A stretch of DNA of 64,000 nucleotides from Nesterenkonia alba DSM 19423 (GCF_000421745.1 NZ_ATXP01000002.1:124001-188000); one strand, 5' to 3'. Positions 8,650 to 20,092 are shown, numbered from the stretch's first letter. Notes: a model not told the origin generated them from the sequence alone. Made by a program: numbers and translations.

Positions 8650-9612
8650 GTGACGGACCCGAAGAATCCCTGGCTGCGCTTCGGCGCGCTGAGCGCCGCC
8701 GCTGTTCTGGCCCTGACGGCCTGCGGCAACGGTGATGAGGATGACGACAACGGAGCCGACGACGACAACGGTGCTGACGTCACCGATGACAACGGTGCTG
8801 ACGACGACACAGACGATGATGACGACGACGCCGATGCCGACGCTGCTGGTGACGAACTGACAATCGCCCTCTTCGGTGAGGAGCCCTACTCCTGGATCGA
8901 CGAGGAGACCGGTGAACCCACCGGCGCCACGATCGCTGTGGCGGAGGAAATCTTCGGCGAGCGCATGGGCTACGACATCGACATCGTTGAAGAACCCGAA
9001 TGGGGCAACCTGATCCCCGGTCTGGGTGCCGGCCACTGGGACGTGGTCTCCGCCGGGATGTCCATCAACGAGGAGCGCTGCGCGGAGGCCGCCTTCGGTG
9101 AGCCCGAGCTGGTCTACACCACCGCATTCCTCGTCGAAGAGGGCAACCCCGCTGGTGTGCAGACCTTTGAGGACCTCGACGGCGCCGACCTGGACATCAT
9201 TGCGCTCTCCGGCGCCGTGGAGTCCGGCTGGATGGATGAGCTCGGCATCGAGCACGACACGGTGGACAACGCCCAGGACGGCATCGACTTCGTCGACGGC
9301 GGCGCCGCCGATGTCTTCGCGCTGACCGCGGTGTCCTTGGAAGCCATGGCCGGAGAGATCGAAGGCCTGGAAGTCACCGAATCCTTCGAACACGAGCTCT
9401 CGGTCGGTGCCCACGCCTTCCGTCTCGATGACGAAGACCTGGTCGAGGAGTTCAACGAGCACCTCGCCGAGCTCCAGGACTCCGGTGAGTACCTGGACCT
9501 GGTCTCCGAGTTCGGCTTCACCGAGGATGAGATGCCTCCGAGCGGTCTGACCGCCCAGGAACTCTGTGAAGAGGACCCGGAGGAGCTCGCCGAGGAATAC
9601 CTCGAGGACTGA
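8650..9612 (+). CDS. ehuB: Ectoine/hydroxyectoine-type ABC transporter substrate-binding lipoprotein
   Basis: 320 residues from GTG 8650. A lipobox LALTAC places the lipidated Cys at residue 25. Residues 28-68 form a linker made almost only of Asp with Asn, Gly and Ala, which would hold the binding domain off the membrane. The body is a family-3 periplasmic binding fold (LTIALFGEEPYSW; GATIAVAEEIFGERMGYDI) and it ends with LTAQELCEEDPEELAEEY. Order and sequence of the following genes, especially the EhuA-like ATPase, favour ectoine or hydroxyectoine as ligand; a polar amino acid remains possible. It is separated from ehuC by a stable hairpin. Confidence 0.8.
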   Translation: MTDPKNPWLRFGALSAAAVLALTACGNGDEDDDNGADDDNGADVTDDNGADDDTDDDDDDADADAAGDELTIALFGEEPYSWIDEETGEPTGATIAVAEEIFGERMGYDIDIVEEPEWGNLIPGLGAGHWDVVSAGMSINEERCAEAAFGEPELVYTTAFLVEEGNPAGVQTFEDLDGADLDIIALSGAVESGWMDELGIEHDTVDNAQDGIDFVDGGAADVFALTAVSLEAMAGEIEGLEVTESFEHELSVGAHAFRLDDEDLVEEFNEHLAELQDSGEYLDLVSEFGFTEDEMPPSGLTAQELCEEDPEELAEEYLED

Positions 9613-9633
9613 TCCTCCCCACGCACTGATCCC

Positions 9634-9665
9634 TGCGGCCGGTCCCCTCACGGGGGCTGGCCGCA
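9634..9665 (+). promoter_or_regulatory. Intercistronic hairpin between ehuB and ehuC
   Basis: TGCGGCCGGTCCCC and GGGGGCTGGCCGCA form a 14-bp stem with two G-U pairs and a four-base loop. No T-tract follows, so it is more likely an mRNA-stabilising or partial-attenuation element that keeps the binding protein in excess over the permeases. Confidence 0.65.
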
Positions 9666-9716
9666 AGGTCTGTGACCATCACTGAACTCTCGCACTGACT
9701 CACCGACAGGGGCGTC

Positions 9717-10577
9717 ATGGATTTCTTCGAGGACTGGCCTGGATACTTCGAGGTGGTGGTCAACTGGTCGGACCGCCTGCTCGAGGGCCTGTGGACCACG
9801 ATCCAGCTGACCATCTACGGCGGCGCACTGGCCTTTGTCATCGCCGTGGCTCTGGGCTTGATGGCAGGCAGCCCCAGCCTCTGGCTACGGGCCCCGGCGC
9901 GTATTCTCATTGAGTTCTTCCGGGGAATCTCCCTAGTGGTGCTGCTCTTCCTGCTGATGTATGTGCTGCCTCAACTGTGGATGCGCAACCCGGACCTGCC
10001 GCTGCGGGATCTGGTGTACAACACCTTTCTGCTGGGGGTACTCGCCCTGGGAATCAACTACGGGGCGTACGGCGCTGAAGCGGTCCGGGCCTCACTGACC
10101 ACAGTGCCCTCTGGGCAGTGGGAGGCCACCACGGCCCTGTCGATGTCCTGGGTGCATAAGATGCGTCGGGTCATCTTCCCTCAAGCCTGGGCTCTGATGC
10201 TGCCCTCGCTGACCAACCTGTGGGTGCACCTGCTCAAAGGCAGCGCCATCGCCTACATCATCCCGCATGTCAGCGACTTCACCGCCGCGCTGAACCAGCT
10301 GCGCCGCCCCACAGACATCTGGTTCTCCCACGCCTTCATCGGGCTGGTGATCTACTTCCTCCTGGCCCTGATCCTCACCCTGTTCATGCAGGCACTGGAA
10401 GCCCGGGCCAAGCACAAGCTCGGCCGGGGGCCCTCCCTACGGGAGGTTCTCTCTCCGGCACCCAAAGCCGCTCCCCCTGACGCGGCTGGTCCCGATCCGA
10501 AGACCCTGACCGGTCCCGGTGGCGGTCCCAAGCAGCCCGCCTCCGGCGCAGGCGCCCACCCGGGAGGTTTCGCATGA
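9717..10577 (+). CDS. ehuC: Ectoine-type ABC transporter permease EhuC-like
   Basis: 286 residues from ATG 9717 with GACAGGGG ahead of it. An integral membrane permease of the His/Glu/Gln family: about five helices, EFFRGISLVVLLF, and the cytoplasmic EAA loop GQWEATTALSMSWVHKMRRV followed by LPQ-type FPQAWALMLPSL. It forms the translocation pore with EhuD. The C-terminal 45 residues are Pro/Gly-rich and hydrophilic (KAAPPDAAGPDPK), longer than usual. Its stop overlaps the ehuD start (ATGA). Confidence 0.8.
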   Translation: MDFFEDWPGYFEVVVNWSDRLLEGLWTTIQLTIYGGALAFVIAVALGLMAGSPSLWLRAPARILIEFFRGISLVVLLFLLMYVLPQLWMRNPDLPLRDLVYNTFLLGVLALGINYGAYGAEAVRASLTTVPSGQWEATTALSMSWVHKMRRVIFPQAWALMLPSLTNLWVHLLKGSAIAYIIPHVSDFTAALNQLRRPTDIWFSHAFIGLVIYFLLALILTLFMQALEARAKHKLGRGPSLREVLSPAPKAAPPDAAGPDPKTLTGPGGGPKQPASGAGAHPGGFA

Positions 10578-11308
10578 TCTTCACATCCGGAATCATCCGT
10601 GCCGCCGACGAGGTCGACGACCCCACCATGGTCGACGAGGAGGAGGTTCGGCAGAGCCCCTTCTGGGACTGGGAGTTCGCGTTCAATGCCCTGCCCGAGA
10701 TGCTCATGGCCTTCATCGAGGTCACCCTGGTGGTTACCGTCCTGGGCACTCTCATCGCTGCGGTGCTGGGCCTGGTCATCGCCATCCTCATTCGCGTGCT
10801 GCCAGCACCGCTGGCCTGGATCGTCAAGTGGCTGGCGAACTTCATCCGCATGACCCCCATCGTGGTCCAGCTGATCTTTGTCTTCTGGGCCTTCCTCGGC
10901 GTCATCGATAACCTCACCGTGGGCATCATCGTCTTCGGCGTCCACTACGCCACCTACATGTCCGAGGTCTACCGGGCCGGCATCGAGTCGGTTCCCAAGG
11001 GGCAGTGGGAGGCCACCACTGCCCTGTCGATGTCCGCGGCCCGCACGTGGCGCAAAGTCATCATTCCGCAGGCGCTGCGCTCGACCGTGCCCTCCCTGGG
11101 GAACTACGCGATCTCGATGTTCAAGGACACCCCCTTCCTGCTGGTCATCATGGTCGCGGAGATGGTCACCGTGGCCGGGGAGATCGGCGCTCCGGCGTTC
11201 CGTTACACCGAGGTCTACGTCATCGCCGGGCTGATCTTCCTGGCCGCCAGCTACCCCACTGCCCTTCTGGTCAACCGATTGGAGAAGCGTCTTGCCTACG
11301 CCCACTGA
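10574..11308 (+). CDS. ehuD: Ectoine-type ABC transporter permease EhuD-like
   Basis: 244 residues, translationally coupled to ehuC by a 4-bp overlap. It shows NFIRMTPIVVQLIFVFW, FGVHYATYMSEVYRAGIESV and the EAA loop GQWEATTALSMSAARTWRKV, close to what is known of EhuD proteins, including FKDTPFLLVIMVAEM. It should pair with EhuC in the membrane. The two permeases share the GQWEATTALSMS string, showing they are paralogues. Confidence 0.8.
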   Translation: MIFTSGIIRAADEVDDPTMVDEEEVRQSPFWDWEFAFNALPEMLMAFIEVTLVVTVLGTLIAAVLGLVIAILIRVLPAPLAWIVKWLANFIRMTPIVVQLIFVFWAFLGVIDNLTVGIIVFGVHYATYMSEVYRAGIESVPKGQWEATTALSMSAARTWRKVIIPQALRSTVPSLGNYAISMFKDTPFLLVIMVAEMVTVAGEIGAPAFRYTEVYVIAGLIFLAASYPTALLVNRLEKRLAYAH

Positions 11309-12080
11309 CACCCCGGTGATCGAGTTCGTCGACGTCGAAAAACGCTTCGGCGACAACGTGGTCCTCAAAGACCTCAACTTCTCGGTCGCCCGGGGCGAGA
11401 GGGTCACCCTCATCGGGCCCTCCGGATCCGGGAAGACCACCATCCTGCGCCTGGTGATGACTCTGGAGGAGCTCACCGGCGGCTACATCTACATTGACGG
11501 CCAGCCGCTGACCCACGAAAACCGAGACGGCAAACGCGTCCCGGTCTCGAAGAAACAGCAGAAGAAGCTGCGCACCCGCATCGGCATGGTCTTCCAGCAG
11601 TTCAATCTCTTCCCGAATATGACGGTGCTGGAAAACATCATCGAAGCCCCCGTCCACGTCTTAGGCCAGTCGAAGAAGGACGCCATCACCAAGGCGCATT
11701 CCCTCCTGGAGCAGGTCGGGCTGCCGGACAAGGCCAACGCCCACCCCACCAGTCTCTCCGGGGGCCAGCAGCAGCGGGTCGCCATTGCACGCGCCCTGGC
11801 CATGGACCCGGAGATCCTCCTGCTGGACGAGGTCACCTCCGCACTGGACCCCGAGGTGGTCGGCGATGTGCTCAACATTCTGCGCCAGGTCGCCGACACC
11901 ACCAACGTGACCATGCTCATCGTCACCCACGAGATGGCCTTCGCCCGCGACGTCAGTCACAAGGTCATGATGTTCGACGGCGGCCGGGTCGTTGAGGAAG
12001 GACATCCCGACAAGATCTTCACCAGTCCAGAACATGAACGCACCCAGCGTTTCCTCTCTGCGGTCCTGGGCGATCAGTAG
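11292..12080 (+). CDS. ehuA: Ectoine-type ABC transporter ATP-binding protein EhuA-like
   Basis: 262 residues from a TTG start at 11292, overlapping ehuD by 17 bp; GGAG at 11281 gives correct spacing. Walker A is GPSGSGKTT, the signature LSGGQQQR, Walker [14 protein letters not shown], and the switch His lies in VTHEMAF. The stretch [20 protein letters not shown] with a basic insert before [12 protein letters not shown] resembles EhuA more than general glutamine or histidine ATPases. It powers the EhuBCD importer. lysC begins 10 bases after its stop, so lysC may be read from the osmolyte operon. Confidence 0.82.
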   Translation: MPTPTDTPVIEFVDVEKRFGDNVVLKDLNFSVARGERVTLIGPSGSGKTTILRLVMTLEELTGGYIYIDGQPLTHENRDGKRVPVSKKQQKKLRTRIGMVFQQFNLFPNMTVLENIIEAPVHVLGQSKKDAITKAHSLLEQVGLPDKANAHPTSLSGGQQQRVAIARALAMDPEILLLDEVTSALDPEVVGDVLNILRQVADTTNVTMLIVTHEMAFARDVSHKVMMFDGGRVVEEGHPDKIFTSPEHERTQRFLSAVLGDQ

Positions 12081-12090
12081 GATGAACGCT

Positions 12091-13374
<1,284 letters not shown>

Positions 13375-13412
13375 AGACGACTCCCCCCGTCTGCTCACAG
13401 CACACGCAACGG

Positions 13413-13456
13413 CCGAGGGCGGCAGGTTCCCGGGATGAGATTCCTGCCGCCCTCGG
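13413..13456 (+). terminator. Rho-independent terminator after lysC
   Basis: CCGAGGGCGGCAGG pairs exactly with CCTGCCGCCCTCGG (14 bp), loop of 16 bases, then TTTC. It ends the ehu-lysC transcript and confirms that asd is not co-transcribed. Confidence 0.85.
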
Positions 13457-13600
13457 TTTCAGGTGCGAGATACAAGGCCTTATTTTACCGGAAGTCTCAG
13501 TGAGATTTCAGGGCATCTTCGGATTTCTTCTGCTTCCTGCACACTGGCCGGACACCCGCCCTCTGGGCCGGGGAACCTCTGGGCCGCAGCACAGCAGACC

Positions 13601-14326
13601 TCACCGTGAGGAGGCGGTCTCCTTCACGGGGTGCTCCTGCAACAGCTGACGCATCTGCTCAGCGGTGTGCCGACCGTTGAAGATCTCCGTGCCGTTCTCA
13701 AACGCGCGGCCAGCGCTCAGCGGTCCAGCATCCACCGGGTCGTAGCCCAGTGAGTCGATGAACTGCATGACCAGCGCCTTGGCGTCGTCGTGGTCTGAGG
13801 CGACGGCCAGTGCCCGGCGGTTCGGGTCACCGGGCGGGTGGGAGTCAACCTCCAGGTCCCCATAGCCGATGTGATTGAGGGTCTTGACCAGCTTCACGTC
13901 CCCGAAGAACTCTGCGATGACTTCGGAGGTGGACCGATCACCTTCAAACTCTTCCATCAGTCCATCCACCGGCGCCCAGTAGTTCATCGTGTCCACCACA
14001 ATGTGGCCCTGGAGCACGCTGGTATCGATGCTGCGGTACTTATGCAGCGGGACCGCGGTGATGATGAGGTCTGCTCCCTGCAGATCCTCTTTGTTGACGG
14101 CCTCAGCCCCGGGAACGATGACCTCGGTGAGCAACTTGATGTCCTCGGCCGGACGGCCCGTGGCGATCTTCACCGTATGCCCGGCACGCACCGCCTGGCG
14201 CCCCACGGCCGTGCCCACCCGGCCGGCCCCCAGAATCCCCACGGTCAAGGGACGCACCGAGGACGCCGAAGCTGCGCTCTCTGGCTGGGCGGTGGCCTCT
14301 GGCTGGGGCGCGTCTGTAGTGGCCAT
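13601..14326 (-). CDS. NADPH-dependent F420 reductase-like oxidoreductase
   Basis: 241 residues from ATG 14326, which has GAGGGG upstream; an ATG at 14347 lacks a ribosome site. After a 30-residue Ala/Pro-rich tail comes the Rossmann motif VGILGAGRVGTAVGRQA with ATGRPAED, suited to NADP(H), and then VDTMNYWAPVDG and VKTLNHIGYGDLE, typical of the PF03807 NADP oxidoreductase family including Npd/Fno. Whether the electron partner is coenzyme F420 is not shown by the sequence. It is divergent from the purSQL operon across 187 bp. Confidence 0.75.
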   Translation of the reverse strand: MATTDAPQPEATAQPESAASASSVRPLTVGILGAGRVGTAVGRQAVRAGHTVKIATGRPAEDIKLLTEVIVPGAEAVNKEDLQGADLIITAVPLHKYRSIDTSVLQGHIVVDTMNYWAPVDGLMEEFEGDRSTSEVIAEFFGDVKLVKTLNHIGYGDLEVDSHPPGDPNRRALAVASDHDDAKALVMQFIDSLGYDPVDAGPLSAGRAFENGTEIFNGRHTAEQMRQLLQEHPVKETASSR

Positions 14327-14513
14327 GGGCGGGGCTCCCCTCATCACAACGGTCGGTGTTTCACAACTGAAGAATCCGTGGGACGCAACGCTACGACGTC
14401 GTCATCTGTTCCCTGGGTGGTTCACTGCTGGGCGGATCGTCCCATCGCCGCGCGGGACACCGGGTGCCCGGTAGACTCTGATGGTCCACTCAGCACCATG
14501 TACAGGAGCACCG

Positions 14514-14765
14514 ATGCCGACGATCGTCGTCGAGGTCATGCCCAAGCCGGAGATCCTCGACCCGCAGGGCAAAGCCATCGCCAATGCACTGCCCCACCTA
14601 GGCTTCACTGGATTTTCCGGTGTGCGCCAGGGGAAGCGTTTTGAGCTGACCGTGGAGGGCGAGGTGACCGAGGCCGTGCTCGACGACGCCAAACGCGCCG
14701 CGGCAGAGATGCTCTCCAACCCGGTGATCGAGGACGTCGTCGCCGTCCGTGTGGAGGAAGACTGA
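14514..14765 (+). CDS. purS: Phosphoribosylformylglycinamidine synthase subunit PurS
   Basis: 83 residues from ATG 14514 with AGGAG six bases ahead. The [20 protein letters not shown] start and [20 protein letters not shown] body are the standard PurS ferredoxin-like fold. PurS bridges PurQ and PurL in the complex that makes FGAM in purine synthesis. TAGACT at 14472-14477 may be its -10. purQ follows after 4 bases. Confidence 0.97.
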   Translation: MPTIVVEVMPKPEILDPQGKAIANALPHLGFTGFSGVRQGKRFELTVEGEVTEAVLDDAKRAAAEMLSNPVIEDVVAVRVEED

Positions 14766-14769
14766 GACG

Positions 14770-15552
14770 ATGACCTCGGCGATTCCCCTCATCGGTGATT
14801 TCCGCGCCGAGACGCCGCGGCAGCTCGACGGCGCACGCATCGGCGTGGTGACCTTCCCCGGCACCTTAGACGACCGTGACGCCGCCCGAGCCGTCCGCTT
14901 AGCCGGCGGCACCGCAGTCCCGCTCTGGCACGCGGATACGTCCCTCCATGGCGTCGACGCCGTGATCCTGCCCGGCGGCTTCTCCTATGGCGACTACCTG
15001 CGGGCCGGTGCCATCGCCCGCTTCGCCCCTGTCATGGAGACGATCATTGCCGAGGCGCAGGCGACGTCGACCTCGTCATCTCCTCTGCCGGTGCTCGGCA
15101 TCTGCAACGGGTTCCAGATCCTCACCGAGGCGCACCTGCTGCCCGGTTCCATGGTGAAAAACGACCATTTGAAGTTCCTCTGCACCGACCAGGTGCTGCG
15201 TGTGGAGAACACCACCACCGCGTGGACCTCTCAATTCACCGAGGATGAGCTCATCGCCGTGCCGATGAAGAACCAGGATGGCCAGTACGTGGTCTCCGCG
15301 GCAGAACTCGAGCAGATCGAAGCCGAGGGCCGGGTGGTGTTCCGTTATGTGGGAGCCAACCCGAACGGCTCTCGCAATGGGATCGCCGGAGTCACCAATG
15401 CCGCGGGCAATGTGGTGGGCCTGATGCCCCACCCGGAGCACGCGGTGGAGCCCGGATACGGTCCCGACGACGCCACTGGGATGCGCAACGGCACCGACGG
15501 ACTGACCATCTTCACCTCCGTGGTCTCTTCCCTGGCGAAAGGGACCGCATGA
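14770..15552 (+). CDS. purQ: Phosphoribosylformylglycinamidine synthase subunit PurQ
   Basis: 260 residues from ATG 14770; GGAGGAAG at 14753 supports this start. It is the glutaminase of the FGAM synthase complex, supplying ammonia to PurL. Class I amidotransferase features are [36 protein letters not shown], the nucleophile in GICNGFQ (Cys112) and [10 protein letters not shown]. About 20 residues precede the usual N terminus and there is a small Ser/Thr insertion before the nucleophile elbow. Its stop overlaps the purL ATG. Confidence 0.97.
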   Translation: MTSAIPLIGDFRAETPRQLDGARIGVVTFPGTLDDRDAARAVRLAGGTAVPLWHADTSLHGVDAVILPGGFSYGDYLRAGAIARFAPVMETIIAEAQATSTSSSPLPVLGICNGFQILTEAHLLPGSMVKNDHLKFLCTDQVLRVENTTTAWTSQFTEDELIAVPMKNQDGQYVVSAAELEQIEAEGRVVFRYVGANPNGSRNGIAGVTNAAGNVVGLMPHPEHAVEPGYGPDDATGMRNGTDGLTIFTSVVSSLAKGTA

Positions 15553-17936
15553 GCGAACAGGACACCGACACTGCGATGACGACCCAGCAGTTCAATATCG
15601 ATACGGTCGACCACGCCGCCTCCACCCCCGAGATCGACCAGCCCTGGGCTGAGCTCGGCCTCAAAGCCAACGAATACGCCCGCATTCGGGAGATTCTGGG
15701 GCGCCGTCCCACGGCAGCTGAGCTGGCGATGTACTCGGTGATGTGGTCCGAGCACTGCTCCTACAAGTCCTCGAAAGTGCATCTGCGCCAGTTCGGCGAG
15801 AAGGTCACCGACGAGATGAAAAAGGACCTCATGGTCGGCATCGGGGAGAACGCCGGGGTCACCGATCTCGGCGACGGCTGGGCGGTGACATTCAAGATCG
15901 AATCGCATAACCACCCCAGCTATGTGGAGCCTTACCAGGGGGCGGCCACTGGTATCGGTGGGATCGTCCGCGACATCATCTCCATGGGTGCCCGCCCGGT
16001 GGCCGTGATGGATCCGCTGCGTTTCGGCGATATCGACCACCCGGACACCAAACGCGTGTTGCCCGGGGTAGTCTCCGGGATCGGGGGGTACGGAAACTCT
16101 CTGGGTCTGCCCAATATCGGCGGCGAAGTGGTCTTCGATGAGGTCTACCAGCAAAATCCGCTGGTCAATGCCCTGGCCGTGGGAGTGCTGCGCCATGAAG
16201 ATTTGCGCACCGCCAATGCCTCCGGGGTAGGCAACAAAGTCGTGCTCTTCGGCGCCCGCACCGGCGGTGACGGGATCGGCGGGGCCTCTGTGCTGGCCTC
16301 CGAGTCCTTCGACGACACCAAACCCTCCAAACGGCCGGCCGTGCAGGTGGGTGACCCGTTCGCGGAGAAGGTGCTCATCGAGTGCTGCCTCGAGTTGTTC
16401 GGCAAGAACCTGGTGGAAGGTATCCAGGACCTGGGGGCAGCCGGCATCAGCTGTGCCACCAGTGAGCTGGCGTCCAACGGTGAAGGCGGCATGCACATCG
16501 AGTTGACCAATGTGCTGCTGCGCGATCCGACTCTGACTCCCGGCGAGATCCTCATGTCGGAGTCCCAGGAGCGGATGATGGCGGTGGTCACCCCGGAGAA
16601 CGCCGAGGCTTTCGAAGCGGTGATGGCCACCTGGGGGGTGGAGTACTCCTGGCTCGGGGAGGTCACCGGCGACGGCCGGCTGGTCATCGAGTGGGACGGC
16701 GAGACCATTGTGGACGTCGATCCCCGTACCGTGGCGCACGAAGGCCCGGTCTACGAACGCCCCTACCACCGCCCTTCCTGGCAGGACACCCTGCAGGCGG
16801 CGCGGTTCGCCGAATCTGCTGCCGCGGCTGAGCTTCCGGGCGATGCGGAGTCCTTGGGCCAGGCTCTGGTTGACCTCATGACCAGCCCGAATATGGCCGA
16901 TGTCTCCTGGATCACCGACCAGTACGACCGGTTCGTCGGTGGCAATACTGCGCTGAGCCAACCCGACGACGCCGGGGTCATCCGGGTCGATGAGGAGACA
17001 GGACTCGGCGTGGCACTGGCCACTGACTGCAACTCCCGCTACGCCTACCTCGACCCCTACGCTGGGGCTCAGCTGGCCTTGGCCGAGGCCTACCGCAACG
17101 TGGCAACCTCCGGGGCGGTGCCGGTGGCGGTCTCCGACTGCCTGAACTTCGGTTCCCCTGAAGACCCGGAGATCATGTGGCAATTCGCCGAAGCGGTCCG
17201 GGGACTAGCCGATGCCTGCATGGAATTGGGCATCCCGGTGACCGGCGGCAATGTCAGCTTGTACAATCAGACCGCGGGCCGGGCCATCCACCCCACACCG
17301 GTGGTGGGGGTACTGGGCACCTTCGACGACGTCTCCCGCCGCACACCCTCAGGGTTCCAGCGCTGGGCCGACGGTCAGGCGATCTACCTGCTCGGCACCA
17401 CCCGAGAGGAACTCGACGGCTCGGAATTCGCGCGGTTGCGCGGCCACCTGGGGGGTAGACCCCCGAAGGTGAATCTCACCGCAGAGAAGACCCTGGGCGA
17501 GATTCTCATCAACGCCTCCCGCGACGGAATGATCGACGCCGCCCACGACCTCTCCGAAGGTGGCCTGGCCGCCGCCATCAGCGAGATGGCACTGCGCTTC
17601 GGCGTCGGGGCTCGGATCGCCCTCGACGAACTGTGCGAACGCGACGGGCTCACCCCCGCTGCCGCTCTGTTCAGCGAATCTCAGGCCCGGGCCCTGGTGG
17701 CCCTACCCCGTTCGGAGGAGTTGCGCTTCACTGATATGACCACTGCCCGCGGCTTCCCTGCGTTGCGGTTGGGGGTTGTCGACGCCGAATCAGGTGGTCT
17801 CGAGGTGACCGGCCCCTTCGACGGCGAAAGCTTCGGCATCGGGCTCGATGACCTCAAACAAGCCTGGAGCCAGGTAATCCCCAGCCGGTTCGACGCTGTG
17901 CAGAACGCCACGGAGGCCGTGCGCACCGAACAGTAG
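15549..17936 (+). CDS. purL: Phosphoribosylformylglycinamidine synthase subunit PurL
   Basis: 795 residues, the small-type PurL used with PurS and PurQ. It converts FGAR to FGAM using ATP and ammonia. Visible parts are [16 protein letters not shown], the ATP-binding [10 protein letters not shown] and [15 protein letters not shown], and a second AIRS-like half with [14 protein letters not shown] and GNVSLYNQT. It starts in an ATGA overlap with purQ. The next gene starts 37 bases downstream, so readthrough into the sensor kinase is possible. Confidence 0.98.
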   Translation: MSEQDTDTAMTTQQFNIDTVDHAASTPEIDQPWAELGLKANEYARIREILGRRPTAAELAMYSVMWSEHCSYKSSKVHLRQFGEKVTDEMKKDLMVGIGENAGVTDLGDGWAVTFKIESHNHPSYVEPYQGAATGIGGIVRDIISMGARPVAVMDPLRFGDIDHPDTKRVLPGVVSGIGGYGNSLGLPNIGGEVVFDEVYQQNPLVNALAVGVLRHEDLRTANASGVGNKVVLFGARTGGDGIGGASVLASESFDDTKPSKRPAVQVGDPFAEKVLIECCLELFGKNLVEGIQDLGAAGISCATSELASNGEGGMHIELTNVLLRDPTLTPGEILMSESQERMMAVVTPENAEAFEAVMATWGVEYSWLGEVTGDGRLVIEWDGETIVDVDPRTVAHEGPVYERPYHRPSWQDTLQAARFAESAAAAELPGDAESLGQALVDLMTSPNMADVSWITDQYDRFVGGNTALSQPDDAGVIRVDEETGLGVALATDCNSRYAYLDPYAGAQLALAEAYRNVATSGAVPVAVSDCLNFGSPEDPEIMWQFAEAVRGLADACMELGIPVTGGNVSLYNQTAGRAIHPTPVVGVLGTFDDVSRRTPSGFQRWADGQAIYLLGTTREELDGSEFARLRGHLGGRPPKVNLTAEKTLGEILINASRDGMIDAAHDLSEGGLAAAISEMALRFGVGARIALDELCERDGLTPAAALFSESQARALVALPRSEELRFTDMTTARGFPALRLGVVDAESGGLEVTGPFDGESFGIGLDDLKQAWSQVIPSRFDAVQNATEAVRTEQ

Positions 17937-17973
17937 AACAACGCCGGCGCCCCCGCCGACAGAAAGGCACATC

Positions 17974-19326
17974 ATGGCAGGGCAACACGCAGAGGCCGGG
18001 CCAACATCCCGACACTGGGTGCGGCCGGCTCCGACCGCCGACCAGCGGCGCAACGATGTGCTCATCGCCGTGGGCCTGTTCTGCCTATCGATCCTCTCCC
18101 TGGCTCTGTTCCGGGCGATAGGACTCTTCGAGGACCCTGCCGGGCCAGTGGTCTCGGTGGCGGCCCTGGCGCTGCTGACCTTCCCGCTGGCGGTGCGCCG
18201 CAGCCGCCCCGTGGTGGCAGTCCTCGGTGCCGCCACCGGCTTGGTCATCATGACCGAACTGGAAGTCCCCGAAGGTCTCGTTCGGGAGATCGCCCTGTTC
18301 CTGGCCCTGTACACCTTGGGGGCGTGGGGCCAGAACCGGCGTCGGGTGCAGTGGGTTCAAATCGGCGTCATTGCGGTGATGGCGCTCTGGCTTCTGGTGG
18401 CGTTCTTCCGTGCCTCCCTGGAGCCGGGGGACGACGAGCCCGTCGTCGGCGCGATGACCCCCGTGCTCGCCATGATGCTCTACCAGTTGCTGGTCAATGT
18501 GCTCTACTTCGGAGGGGCCCTGTGGTTCGGGCAACACGCCTGGAACTCCGCCCGCAATGAGGCCCGGTTGCAGGAGCAGGCTGAGCAGCTCAGAGCCGAG
18601 CGTGAGACAGTGGCCGCCCAGGCGGTCTCTCTGGAACGGATGCGCATCGCCCGGGAGCTCCACGATTCCGTGGCCCACCATGTCTCCCTGATGGGAGTAC
18701 AGGCCGGAGCAGCCCGCACCCTTCTGCGCCATGACCCCACCCAGGCTGAGCAGTTCATTCGGCACATCGAAGAGGCCGCCCGGCAGTCGGTCGATGAGAT
18801 GCACACCCTCATCGGAGTGCTGCGTGGCAATGAACGCCCCGATGATGACGATTCAGCCAGCTCCCTGGGAGTCGAGCAGATCCCTGACCTGGTCGAACAG
18901 ACCGAAGCTGCCGGACTCGAGGTGAGCTACACGGTCCTCGGCGACCCGGTACCACTGCGCCCGCTGGTTTCGCTGTGCCTGTATCGGATCGTCCAGGAAT
19001 CGCTCACCAATGCCCGCAAACACGCCGGCCCGGGGGCCCGGGTGGACCTGCGTCTGCGGTACCGGGACTCCACTGTGGAGATCGAATGCACCGACGACGG
19101 CGCACGACGCCGCACCTCCCCCACCCAGGAACCCTCCAGTGGGCACGGCCTGGTGGGCATGGCTGAACGCACCGCCGCACTGGGTGGCACCCTGGAGACC
19201 GGGCCGCGCACCCCCAGCGGCTTCCGCATCCGCGCGGAATTACCGCTGCAACCGGCAGCTTCAGCCCAGGCCCGGACCGAATCGGCGTCGCCGCAACCGG
19301 CCGGCAGCGAAAGGAGCCACCTGTGA
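17974..19326 (+). CDS. Two-component sensor histidine kinase, HisKA_3 (NarL partner) type
   Basis: 450 residues from ATG 17974 behind AGAAAGG. About five or six membrane helices fill residues 29-190 with no large extracellular loop, suggesting sensing within the membrane. A coiled coil leads to the phosphoacceptor His230 in RIARELHDSVAHHVS. The ATPase domain has IVQESLTNARKHAG and GHGLVGMAERTAALGG. It overlaps its response regulator by 4 bp and sits directly before a NatAB-like ABC exporter, an arrangement resembling NatK-NatR control of sodium efflux. Confidence 0.92.
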   Translation: MAGQHAEAGPTSRHWVRPAPTADQRRNDVLIAVGLFCLSILSLALFRAIGLFEDPAGPVVSVAALALLTFPLAVRRSRPVVAVLGAATGLVIMTELEVPEGLVREIALFLALYTLGAWGQNRRRVQWVQIGVIAVMALWLLVAFFRASLEPGDDEPVVGAMTPVLAMMLYQLLVNVLYFGGALWFGQHAWNSARNEARLQEQAEQLRAERETVAAQAVSLERMRIARELHDSVAHHVSLMGVQAGAARTLLRHDPTQAEQFIRHIEEAARQSVDEMHTLIGVLRGNERPDDDDSASSLGVEQIPDLVEQTEAAGLEVSYTVLGDPVPLRPLVSLCLYRIVQESLTNARKHAGPGARVDLRLRYRDSTVEIECTDDGARRRTSPTQEPSSGHGLVGMAERTAALGGTLETGPRTPSGFRIRAELPLQPAASAQARTESASPQPAGSERSHL

Positions 19327-20030
19327 ACACCGCCGCAGCCCCCATCCGGGTGATGCTCGCCGACGACGAACCGCTCGTACTCGGCGGGATCGCCGCCATT
19401 CTCAACGCACAACCGGATATCGAGGTGGTCGGCACAGCCCGCGACGGCGCCGAGGCGGTTGACCTCGCAGCGGTAGAGAAGCCAGATGTCATCTGCATGG
19501 ACATTGAGATGCCGCGGCTTAACGGCATTGAGGCAACCGGGCAGATCCTCCAGCAGCTCAGCACAGAAGTGGTGATCCTCACCACCTTCAACCGGGAGGA
19601 CTATCTGCTGCAGGCGCTGCGTGCTGGAGCCAGTGGGTTCTTGTTAAAGACTGCCACTCCTGAGCAGCTCACCGAGGGAATCCGCTCCGTGGCCTCCGGG
19701 GATGCACTGCTGGCCCCTGAGGTGACCCGTTCCCTCATCCAGCGGGCCGTGGCCGAACCGCCCGCCGATGCTCCGACCACCTCGCCAGTGACTCCTCGGA
19801 TCCCGGCTACCGCACCAGTGCCCCAGCCGGTGGAACCACTCAGCGACCGTGAACGGGAAGTCTTGGCCCACGCCGCCCTCGGGTTGTCCAATGCCGAAAT
19901 CGCCGAGGCCCTGTTTGTCAGCGCCGAGACGGTGAAGTCCCATATGTCCCGGGTGTTGGCCAAACTCAATCTCCGCAACCGGATAGAGGCTGTCGCCTAC
20001 GCCTACCGGACCGGCATCGTCGCCCAGTAG
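19323..20030 (+). CDS. LuxR-family response regulator
   Basis: 235 residues from GTG 19323. The receiver has Asp14-Asp15, phospho-acceptor Asp60 in VICMDIEMPRLNG, and Lys109 in FLLKT. A Pro-rich linker of about 30 residues leads to a LuxR helix-turn-helix with LSDREREVLAHAALGLSNAEIA and VKSHMSRVLAKL. It should be phosphorylated by the overlapping kinase. Likely targets are the inverted repeats in the 124-bp gap before the ABC exporter. Confidence 0.93.
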   Translation: MNTAAAPIRVMLADDEPLVLGGIAAILNAQPDIEVVGTARDGAEAVDLAAVEKPDVICMDIEMPRLNGIEATGQILQQLSTEVVILTTFNREDYLLQALRAGASGFLLKTATPEQLTEGIRSVASGDALLAPEVTRSLIQRAVAEPPADAPTTSPVTPRIPATAPVPQPVEPLSDREREVLAHAALGLSNAEIAEALFVSAETVKSHMSRVLAKLNLRNRIEAVAYAYRTGIVAQ

Positions 20031-20050
20031 CGGCGCGGCGTCATCACTGC

Positions 20051-20092
20051 ACTCCCCCACGCTGGGAGTCACAGATTCCCCCACCCGGGGGA
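20051..20092 (+). repeat. Two short perfect inverted repeats before the NatAB-like genes
   Basis: ACTCCC (20051-20056) pairs with GGGAGT (20064-20069), and TCCCCC (20077-20082) with GGGGGA (20087-20092). They lie between the regulator stop and a -10-like TAGGCT at 20115-20120. They could be operator sites for the response regulator or a weak terminator for the two-component operon; neither has a T-tract, which favours operators. Confidence 0.45.

Noticed and set aside
15345-17183. 612-codon minus-strand frame inside purQ/purL
   Set aside because: Antisense to highly conserved purL; no recognisable domains.
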